Below are positions 1 to 6,452 of a DNA stretch of 21,004 nt, one piece after another. Location of the stretch: contig JAOAFP010000006.1 in assembly GCA_026416215.1 (NCBI GenBank), positions 1 to 21,004 of the forward strand, read 5' to 3'. A program made the position numbers and the translations under genes. This stretch comes from Negativicutes bacterium (GTDB lineage: Bacteria; Bacillota; Negativicutes; SKW292). The stretch's first letter is position 1; each line of letters starts with the position of its first letter. The notes beneath the pieces were generated by a model. It did not search any database, was not told the origin of the DNA, and saw only the letters and a program-made list of their open reading frames with translations.

Positions 1-19
1 AGATGTGTATAAGAGACAG
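1..19. other. Tn5 mosaic-end / Nextera sequencing adapter remnant
   Basis: The first 19 bases are AGATGTGTATAAGAGACAG, identical to the Tn5 transposase mosaic end used in tagmentation libraries. Read on the minus strand they give the usual adapter-trimming sequence. They are almost certainly not genomic. They mark the end of an assembled contig, and the minus-strand reading frame crossing them ends in artificial residues. Confidence 0.96.
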
Positions 20-1114
20 GCCGTATATCAGGTGCATACGGTTGCTGGACGGCCGCAAAGTGCCGGTCTTGGCAAATACCGAATTCCAGAACCCGTGGAT
101 ATACCTGCCCCAGTCGGCAATCTGGTCATAGACAAAGCCGCTGGGCTGAACCCGGCTGACCCAGCCGGGCAGGCTGTCGAGACTGTAGCGGGTGATTTCA
201 CCGGTCTGGGCGTCAACCGTCAACACCGCTGCCGCGTCATCACCGCTGTAGCCGATCTTCTTTTCGTAGATGGTAACCACCCAGAACGGGCGCAAATTTT
301 CATCCAGCTGGAAGGTGAAGTCGGTCAGACCGCGGGTGATGTAGCCGTGGCTGTAAACCCAGCGCGGCAGGTAGTCAAGCAGAAATGACCCAAACTGGTA
401 TCTGATCCGTACCGGCTGGCCGTCAATCTCCTGAACCAGCCGGACGTCACTGGGATCGGTGGCACTGACCATCACGTAGCCGTGGCTGCCGGTCCGCAGG
501 TAATTGAGCCACTGAAACACTCCGCGGTGTTCCAGCGGGGCAACGTAGTACAGTTTATCGTGAACCTTCTGCAGAAACAGCCGTCCCAGCCGGGTTTCTG
601 ACCCCAGAGCCGGTACCTCGCCGATTTTCTTGTCGGCCAACCGGGTGGCTATCTCCTCGTCGATAATCCTTACCTGCGACAGATCCAGCGGCTCGACATC
701 AGCCGAAAACACACTCTCCTGCACCGGGCCAAGCAGGTCGCGGTAGCGCTGGCTGAACAGCAGGGGATTGGACAATACAAGCGGCAGGATAAATGAGTTG
801 ACCACGGCAATGATGATCAGCCAGCGGCCAAACCGGGCCATCCGCTGGTAACGCCGGTCGGTGACGTCGGCCCGGAGGTCGATGCCGCCCGGCACCCCTA
901 CCCGGCGGCCGAATATTTTGTACAGCATCCAGGCCAACAACGTACCGGTGAACCGGCCGGCGTTGCTGCGAAAGATTTCCCGCACCGCGACAAAGATTAG
1001 CCCCAGCCCCCACAGCAGGCATAGGAACGACCAGTCGGTGAACCCCGGCCCAAACACCGGCAGTCTGACGTAAATATAACCCAGGGAAATGAGAATCAGC
1101 CAAAACCAGATCAT
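20..1114 (-). CDS. conserved membrane protein of unknown function (3' end missing)
   Basis: The open frame has 365 genuine codons and then runs into adapter sequence, so the C-terminal part is missing. I do not recognise the family. The start is ATG at 1114, chosen because GGGAGGAAGG lies a few bases upstream. Hydrophobic segments are visible at about residues 1-20 (MIWFWLILISLGYIYV), 30-47 and 98-118, which suggests three N-terminal membrane spans. About 245 soluble residues follow, with a notable stretch at 190-230 (YVAPLEHRGVFQWL, then GYVMVSATDPSDVRLVQE) and another near 240-300 rich in aromatic and beta-strand-like residues (YLPRWVYSHGYIT, PFWVVTIYEKKIGYSG). The topology would put this large domain outside the cytoplasm, where it could be a sensor or envelope domain, but that is inference only. 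The gene lies downstream of groEL on the same strand, separated by a stem-loop, so it may be independent of heat-shock control. Confidence 0.8.
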
Positions 1115-1138
1115 GCCCTTCCTCCCACGCACAGCAAA

Positions 1139-1174
1139 GCGGCTGCCTGTCACATTATACTGACAAACAGCCGC
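1139..1174 (-). terminator. imperfect stem-loop after groEL, possible terminator
   Basis: GCGGCTG (1139-1145) pairs with CAGCCGC (1168-1174). Inside it TGTCA (1148-1152) pairs with TGACA (1161-1165), leaving a two-base internal bulge on each side. On the minus strand the stem is followed only by TTTG, a poor U-tract. It could be a weak terminator for groESL or an RNA-stabilising 3' hairpin. Confidence 0.4.
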
Positions 1175-1217
1175 CCTGTCACTTATTCACTGCCGGTTGT
1201 CAACCACCGGCCCCTCA

Positions 1218-2849
1218 CTACATCATTCCGTCCATGCCGCCCATGCCGCCCGGGCCGCCGCCGTGCGAACAGCCCTTGGGCTCAGGCTTATCGGCCACCA
1301 GCGACTCGGTGGTCAGAACCATGGCCGCGATGCTGGCGGCGTTCTGCAGGGCCGAACGGGTAACCTTGGCCGGGTCGACAATCCCGTTTTCAATCATGTC
1401 GACGTATTCGCCGGTCAGGGCGTTGTAGCCCACCCCCTTGGCCGATTTCTTGACCTGCTCAACCACCACTGAGCCTTCGGCCCCGGCGTTGCAGGCAATC
1501 ATCCTAAGCGGCTCCTCGATCGCCCGCCGGACAATGGCCACACCGGTGGCCTCGTCGCCGCACAGGTCAATCTTGTCAAGCACCGGCAGGATGTCAATGA
1601 AGGTGGTGCCACCACCGGCCACTATTCCTTCCTCCACTGCCGCCCGGGTAGCGTTCAGTGCATCCTCGATCCGGTGTTTCTTCTCCTTCAGTTCGACCTC
1701 GGTGGCCGCTCCCACCCGGATCACCGCTACGCCACCGGCCAGTTTGGCCAGACGCTCCTGCAATTTTTCGCGATCAAAGTCGGAAGTGGTCTCATCAATC
1801 TGAACTTTAATCTGCTGCCGGCGGGCACGAATGGCCTCAGCATCACCCTGACCCTCGACCACGGTTGTCTCTTCCTTGGAAACCCTTACCATCCGGGCCC
1901 GGCCCAGGTCACGCAATTCGACGCTGTCCAGCTTGCGGCCGATTTCTTCGGAAATCACCGTGCCGCCGGTCAGTACGGCCAGATCCTCCAGCATGGCCTT
2001 GCGGCGGTCGCCAAACCCCGGAGCCTTGACTGCCACAGCCCGGAAGGTGCCGCGCAGCTTGTTGACCACTAGGGTAGCCAGGGCCTCGCCCTCGACGTCT
2101 TCGGCAATAATCAGCAACTCTTTGCCCTGCTGGACAACTTTCTCCAGCGTCGGCAGCAGATCGGCTATCGCCCCGATCTTGCGGTCGGTGATCAGGATGT
2201 AGGGATCGTTGAGCACTGCCTCCATTTTGTCGGGGTCAGTGACCATGTAGGGCGAGATGTAGCCGCGATCAAACTGCATGCCTTCGACGTGCTCCAGCTC
2301 GGTGCCCATGGTTTTCGATTCCTCAACGGTGATAACCCCGTCCTTGCCGACCTTTTCCATGGCATCGGCAATCAGGGCGCCGATGGTGTCATCAGCGGCG
2401 GAAATGCTGGCTACCTCGCTGATTGCTTTGCGGCCCTCAACCTTGACCGAAACCTTCTTGATCTCATCGACCAGGGCATCCACAGCCTTTTCAATCCCCC
2501 GCTTGATCAGCATCGGATTGGCGCCAGCCGCCACGTTGCGCATACCCTCGCGAATCATCGCCTGAGCCAGCAGGGTGGCGGTGGTGGTGCCATCACCAGC
2601 CACGTCGTTGGTCTTGGTGGCAACTTCCTTAACCAGCTGGGCGCCCATGTTCTCAAACGGGTCCTCCAGCTCGATCTCACGGGCAATGGTCACCCCGTCG
2701 TTGGTGATGGCCGGGGCGCCGAACTTTTTATCCAGCACTACATTTCGCCCTTTCGGCCCCAGGGTGATCTTGACGGTGTTGGCCAGGGCGTTTACTCCCC
2801 GTTCCAGTGCCCGGCGGGCATCTTCGTCGAAAATTATCTGCTTGGCCAT
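1218..2849 (-). CDS. groEL: chaperonin GroEL (Hsp60, 60 kDa subunit)
   Basis: This is the large subunit of the group I chaperonin: a double heptameric ring that encloses unfolded proteins and folds them with ATP hydrolysis and the GroES lid, in the cytoplasm. At 543 residues it has the normal length. Visible hallmarks are the MAKQIIFDEDARRALERG N-terminus, the nucleotide-binding LGPKGRNVVLD segment near residue 32, GDGTTTATLLAQ near residue 85 with its ATP-site Asp, and AVEEGIVAGGGTT near residue 405. The C-terminal tail is GGM-rich and ends GGMGGMDGMM. A CSHGG sequence just before this tail is slightly unusual. The start is ATG at 2849, preceded by GAGGAGG with good spacing. It is the second gene of a groES-groEL unit, 107 bp after groES, with a GC-rich palindrome in the gap. 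CIRCE upstream of groES indicates HrcA control of both genes. Confidence 0.99.
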   Translation of the reverse strand: MAKQIIFDEDARRALERGVNALANTVKITLGPKGRNVVLDKKFGAPAITNDGVTIAREIELEDPFENMGAQLVKEVATKTNDVAGDGTTTATLLAQAMIREGMRNVAAGANPMLIKRGIEKAVDALVDEIKKVSVKVEGRKAISEVASISAADDTIGALIADAMEKVGKDGVITVEESKTMGTELEHVEGMQFDRGYISPYMVTDPDKMEAVLNDPYILITDRKIGAIADLLPTLEKVVQQGKELLIIAEDVEGEALATLVVNKLRGTFRAVAVKAPGFGDRRKAMLEDLAVLTGGTVISEEIGRKLDSVELRDLGRARMVRVSKEETTVVEGQGDAEAIRARRQQIKVQIDETTSDFDREKLQERLAKLAGGVAVIRVGAATEVELKEKKHRIEDALNATRAAVEEGIVAGGGTTFIDILPVLDKIDLCGDEATGVAIVRRAIEEPLRMIACNAGAEGSVVVEQVKKSAKGVGYNALTGEYVDMIENGIVDPAKVTRSALQNAASIAAMVLTTESLVADKPEPKGCSHGGGPGGMGGMDGMM

Positions 2850-2919
2850 TATTGTTCCTCCTCAAAATTATAGAAAATTGTGTAATGCACTTTTTCGCCA
2901 GCACCGGCGCCGGGCGGTC

Positions 2920-2937
2920 CCGGCAGCCGGCTGCCGG
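2920..2937 (-). repeat. 18-nt perfect GC palindrome between groES and groEL
   Basis: CCGGCAGCCGGCTGCCGG is a perfect palindrome in the 107-bp groES-groEL gap. In the transcript it could fold only as a tight hairpin with a few unpaired bases, or pair between strands. No U-tract follows on the minus strand, so it is not an intrinsic terminator. It could set the groES:groEL mRNA ratio by stabilisation or processing; this is inference. Confidence 0.6.
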
Positions 2938-2956
2938 ACAGTTCCGGTCCCGCTGC

Positions 2957-3241
2957 CTACTCGACCACTGCCAGGACGTCGCTTTCGCGCAAAATCAGGT
3001 ACTCCTCCCCGTCCACCTTGACTTCGGTGCCGGCGTACTTGGAGAAGATGATCTTGTCGCCTTCCCTGAGGTCGATTGCCACCCGGGTGCCGTTATCCAG
3101 CAACTTGCCGTTGCCAACGGCGATAACCTTGCCCTCCTGCGGCTTCTCCTTGGCCGTATCGGGCAGGACGATACCGCTGCGGGTGATTTCCTCCCTCTCC
3201 AGAGCCTTGACTACCACTCGATCTCCCAACGGTCGCAACAT
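2957..3241 (-). CDS. groES: co-chaperonin GroES (Hsp10)
   Basis: This is the 10 kDa lid of the GroEL folding chamber, a heptamer that binds the GroEL apical domains when ATP is bound. The protein begins MLRPLGDRVVVKALEREE, carries a mobile-loop region (ITRSGIVLPDTAKEKPQEG, residues about 18-36) with the hydrophobic IVL contact triad, and ends ESDVLAVVE. It has 94 residues, the usual family length. The ATG at 3241 is preferred over an in-frame TTG six bases upstream: AGGAGG sits 8 bases before the ATG but only 2 before the TTG. It is the first gene of the groESL unit, with a short leader and a CIRCE operator upstream. Confidence 0.98.
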   Translation of the reverse strand: MLRPLGDRVVVKALEREEITRSGIVLPDTAKEKPQEGKVIAVGNGKLLDNGTRVAIDLREGDKIIFSKYAGTEVKVDGEEYLILRESDVLAVVE

Positions 3242-3262
3242 TGACAATTCCTCCTTGCCTCT

Positions 3263-3290
3263 ATAGTATTCAATGCGTTAGGCCTGTCTA
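3263..3290 (-). promoter_or_regulatory. candidate sigma-A promoter of groESL
   Basis: Minus strand: -35 TAGACA (3285-3290), 16-bp spacer, -10 TACTAT (3263-3268). Transcription would start near 3256 and give a very short leader containing the Shine-Dalgarno sequence. CIRCE then lies immediately upstream of the -35 rather than over the start site, where it is often found. A promoter further upstream that reads through CIRCE is equally possible. Confidence 0.4.
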
Positions 3291-3291
3291 A

Positions 3292-3318
3292 TTAGCACTC
3301 ATTCACATCGAGTGCTAA
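3292..3318 (-). promoter_or_regulatory. CIRCE operator (HrcA binding site)
   Basis: The sequence TTAGCACTC-N9-GAGTGCTAA is an exact match to the CIRCE consensus in both 9-base arms. It lies 50 bp upstream of the groES start. CIRCE is bound by the HrcA repressor and derepressed on heat shock. hrcA itself is not in this window. Confidence 0.97.
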
Positions 3319-3394
3319 CTGCAGGCCCAATGTTAATTCAAGCTCTTATTGTTATCAAGTCCCACTATCGGGCTGAATCTGGCTTTATTCGGCC

Positions 3395-3424
3395 AAAAAC
3401 AGTGTTGTGTGTTTAAAACTGTTT
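3395..3424 (-). terminator. weak AT-rich stem-loop after comEC
   Basis: On the minus strand AAACAG (3424-3419) can pair with CTGTTT (3402-3397) across a 16-base loop, followed by TTGG. The stem is short and A/U-rich, so this is at best a weak terminator for comEC. No better candidate lies between comEC and the CIRCE region. Confidence 0.25.
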
Positions 3425-3440
3425 ATTGCGCACTTTATCG

Positions 3441-5834
3441 TTATTTTTCGCCGTTATCCGAATTGTATGTCCGAACCGCCAGATCGTAGCCATCGGTGGT
3501 GATGATCACCGCCCCGTCCCGGTCGGTGCGCAGGATTTCGGCCCCGGCCGCCTGCAGCCGCTGGAGGGTTTCCGGGGCGGGGTGGCCATAGCCGTTATCG
3601 GCCCCGACCGAGATCACTGCGTAGCGGGGCTGGACGGTGGCGAGAAATTCGGCACTGCTCGATCCGGCCGAGCCGTGATGACCCACCTTGAGCACGTCAA
3701 AGCGGCGAATTTTGCCGGCCGGCAGCAATTGCCGCTCCCCTTCAACCGTCAGATCGCCGGTTACCAGCATCCCGATCTGGCGGTACCCAACCGCCACCAC
3801 CGCCTGGCGGGCGTTCTCCCGACCGGGCTTGTCCGGACCGGCCGGGGTGTCGTTATCCATGATGATGGTGAATGTCACCCCGTCGACGGTGAACTGCTGG
3901 CCGTCGCGGGCCGGTACCACCCAGTCTGGGCCAAAGCTGTTGACCATGGCCTGGAGCCGGGGGCTATAGGTCCCCTGGGGAATTATCACCTCGTCGATGT
4001 CGATGGCCGCCTCAATGGCCGCGGCGCCGCCGGCGTGGTCGTTATGGGCGTGGGTAAGAATCAGGGCCGCTAGGTGATCGATACCCTGGTTGAGCAGATA
4101 GGGTGCCACCACCCGTTCGCCGACGTCAAACCCGTGACGGCTGACCCCACCGGTATCGATCAGCACCGCCTGCCGGTGGGGGGTGACAATCAGGGCTGCA
4201 TCCCCCTGACCGACGTCGATAAAATGAGCGGCCAGCGGCCGGTCCCAGGTCCGGTTGACGGCGTATACGCCCAGACAGCCGGCCGCAGCCAGCCCCAGCA
4301 CGGCCACCGTCCGCCCCACCCCCGACCACCGCCGGCCGGGCAGAACCAGATAGCCGTACCACCACAATACCAGCAGGTAATAGCCGACCGCCACCGCTGC
4401 CGGCATGGCGGGGACGTGCAGCACTGAGCCGGGCACGGCCGCCAGCAGGGCGGCCACGTTGCCGGTCCAGCCCACGGCGATGCTGCTGATGATGTACAGC
4501 GGTTTGGCAACAAAGAACAGGAAGCCGGGCATAACCGCCGCCGTCAGGGCGGTTACCAGGGCAACGTCGATGGCCGGCAGGGCGAGAATATTGGCCGGGA
4601 TCGACACCAGCGACAGGCTGTTGAAATAGCCGGCCAGAAACGGCAGGGAGCCAAGCTGGGCCGACCAGGTGGCGGCCACCGCCACCGCCAGCCAGCGCGG
4701 CAGACGGCCGAGCGCCTGCTCGCTCCGGCGGTAAAAGGCCACCAGCCCGGCGGTGGCCGATGCCGATAACAGAAAGCTGACGCTATAGGCCAGGTTGGGG
4801 TCGGCGGCCAGCATCAGCAGGCAGGTGATCGCCAGGGCATGGGCGGCGCTGCGATCGCGACCCAATATCGCCCCGATCAGGGTCAGGCTACCCATTATCA
4901 CCGCCCGGACCACAGCCGGCGTCCAGCCTGCCACCGCCCCGTAGCCAACGATGGCTAGAATGGCCAGCAGCGCCCCGCTGCCAAACCGCCAGCCCCACCA
5001 CCGGCTCAGCCACAGCACCGTGCCGCCGACCAGGGCGACGTGCGAACCCGACACCGACAGGATATGAACCAGCCCGCTGACTGAAAAGTCACGGGTAACC
5101 TGGCGTTCGATCCCCCCGTACCCGCCGAATACCATGCCGTTCAGCAGAGCAGCATCGTCCTCCGGCATAACCGTCAGCATTTCCTGCCTGACCCGCTGCC
5201 GCCAGTCGGCCAGCACCACTTTCCAGGCTCCGATGTCGCCGGGCGACAGAATTTCGATGTCGTCAAACCGGACGGCCATCCGGCCGGCCAGTCCCTGGTG
5301 CCGGAAGTAACGGTTGCTGTCGGCGGCACCGAAATTCCGGTAGCCGGCAAAATCCTGCAGCTGTCCGCGTACCTTCACCTCGCTGCCGTAGACCAGCAGT
5401 TCCTGCCCGCTCAGCTGCTCGACCCCGACCAGAATCCGGCCGCTGGCCGGCCGGGGTTCATCATCCCGCCCGCCAGCCACCGTCCGTACGTCGAGCTGGT
5501 AGCGGACAAACCGCCGTTCGGCCGATTCCTCCACCACCAGCGGCACCTCGGCCACCGTCCCTGTCACCGTCAGTCCGTCCTGCCCGGTCAGCTGGCCGAT
5601 GTCGTCGGCCGGCAGGGCGTTGTACCAGCTGTAACGAAACCCGCCGGCTGCCAGGCAGGCGACAAGCAGCAATACCCAGGCCGGCCACCGCCACCGCTGC
5701 CACCCGGCAGCTGCCGCCGCTGCCGCCAGCAGCGTTGCCGTCAAAAAATAAACGGCCGGCCAGGCTGTTGCGCCGGCCAGCCGGATACCGCCGGCAAAAG
5801 CCAGACAAACCATCGCTGGCAACATGATCTTCAT
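3441..5834 (-). CDS. comEC: ComEC/Rec2 family DNA-uptake channel protein
   Basis: ComEC is the inner-membrane channel that carries single-stranded DNA into the cytoplasm during natural transformation. The 797-residue protein has the full three-part layout: an N-terminal region with hydrophobic spans and an OB-like segment (roughly residues 1-200), the polytopic Competence domain (from about 225, with GMVFGGYGGI and HILSVSGSHVALVGG, to about 515), and a C-terminal metallo-beta-lactamase domain (from about 535: FIDVGQGDAALIV, LIDTGG, and the metal-binding HAHNDH at about 595-600). The HxHxDH motif is intact, so this domain could be an active nuclease that degrades the non-transported strand. 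The start is ATG at 5834, which overlaps the comEA stop by four bases (ATGA) and implies translational coupling. comEB and holA, frequent neighbours in other Bacillota, are absent. Confidence 0.96.
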   Translation of the reverse strand: MKIMLPAMVCLAFAGGIRLAGATAWPAVYFLTATLLAAAAAAAGWQRWRWPAWVLLLVACLAAGGFRYSWYNALPADDIGQLTGQDGLTVTGTVAEVPLVVEESAERRFVRYQLDVRTVAGGRDDEPRPASGRILVGVEQLSGQELLVYGSEVKVRGQLQDFAGYRNFGAADSNRYFRHQGLAGRMAVRFDDIEILSPGDIGAWKVVLADWRQRVRQEMLTVMPEDDAALLNGMVFGGYGGIERQVTRDFSVSGLVHILSVSGSHVALVGGTVLWLSRWWGWRFGSGALLAILAIVGYGAVAGWTPAVVRAVIMGSLTLIGAILGRDRSAAHALAITCLLMLAADPNLAYSVSFLLSASATAGLVAFYRRSEQALGRLPRWLAVAVAATWSAQLGSLPFLAGYFNSLSLVSIPANILALPAIDVALVTALTAAVMPGFLFFVAKPLYIISSIAVGWTGNVAALLAAVPGSVLHVPAMPAAVAVGYYLLVLWWYGYLVLPGRRWSGVGRTVAVLGLAAAGCLGVYAVNRTWDRPLAAHFIDVGQGDAALIVTPHRQAVLIDTGGVSRHGFDVGERVVAPYLLNQGIDHLAALILTHAHNDHAGGAAAIEAAIDIDEVIIPQGTYSPRLQAMVNSFGPDWVVPARDGQQFTVDGVTFTIIMDNDTPAGPDKPGRENARQAVVAVGYRQIGMLVTGDLTVEGERQLLPAGKIRRFDVLKVGHHGSAGSSSAEFLATVQPRYAVISVGADNGYGHPAPETLQRLQAAGAEILRTDRDGAVIITTDGYDLAVRTYNSDNGEK

Positions 5835-6418
5835 ATGGTTATTTTATCCTTGAGGGCGTTGAATTTGCTGTCGCCGATTCCCCCCACCTTCTTAAGCTCC
5901 TCAGTTGACTTGAAATTGCCGTTGGCCTTGCGGTAGGCGACGATCTTCTGGGCGGTGGCCGGACCGATGCCCGGCAGTTTGTCCAGTTCGGCCTCACTGG
6001 CCGTATTGATATTGACCCGTTCGGACTCCCCCCGCCCCCCGTCGGACGGCGCGGTCTGGATCACCAGCTGGCCGGGCACCACCACCTGCTCCTGGTCCTT
6101 CAGCACCGCCGCCAGGTTCAGCCGGCTGATATCCGCCCCCGGAGCCAGGCCGCCGGCGGCGTTGATCCCATCCACCAGCCGCGACCCGGCCGGCAGCTTC
6201 AGTACTGACGGCTTGTTGACCGCACCGCAGATGTAAACAAAAACCTCGTTTTTCTTCTCCCCCGTCCAGTCAAAGCTGAGCAGGCGATCGCGCCGGGCCC
6301 GCTGATCAGGGGCCAGCAGGTAATCGCCGGTCGGCCAGTAGCGGTCAACCAACCAAGCCACTGAAACGAAGGCCAGAATGATCAGCAGGATAATCCGCCG
6401 CTTATCATTTTTCGCCAC
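5831..6418 (-). CDS. comEA: competence protein ComEA, membrane-anchored DNA receptor
   Basis: ComEA binds double-stranded DNA at the outer face of the membrane and delivers it to ComEC. The 195 residues show one N-terminal membrane anchor (residues about 9-25), a SLBB domain (about 58-118, with VFVYICGAVNKPSV and LVDGINAAGG), a Ser/Gly/Glu linker, and a C-terminal helix-hairpin-helix DNA-binding domain (134-195, VNINTASEAELDKLPGIG and FKSTEELKKVGGIG). This is the Bacillota architecture; the shorter proteobacterial ComEA lacks SLBB. The start is GTG at 6418, with a purine/G-rich GGGGGTGGG stretch upstream as a weak ribosome binding site. It lies 34 bp after leuS and overlaps comEC by four bases, so the three are probably cotranscribed. 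Confidence 0.96.
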   Translation of the reverse strand: MAKNDKRRIILLIILAFVSVAWLVDRYWPTGDYLLAPDQRARRDRLLSFDWTGEKKNEVFVYICGAVNKPSVLKLPAGSRLVDGINAAGGLAPGADISRLNLAAVLKDQEQVVVPGQLVIQTAPSDGGRGESERVNINTASEAELDKLPGIGPATAQKIVAYRKANGNFKSTEELKKVGGIGDSKFNALKDKITI

Positions 6419-6452
6419 AACCCACCCCCACGTTATGCCGTCCGGCTTTGCC

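Noticed and set aside
1..19. A genuine Tn5 or IS50 insertion end
   Set aside because: Only the 19-base hyperactive mosaic end is present, at the exact window edge, with no IS50 sequence or target duplication. A library adapter explains it.
3242..3247. TTG at 3247 as the groES start
   Set aside because: AGGAGG would be only two bases away; the ATG at 3241 has the correct spacing and the standard GroES N-terminus.
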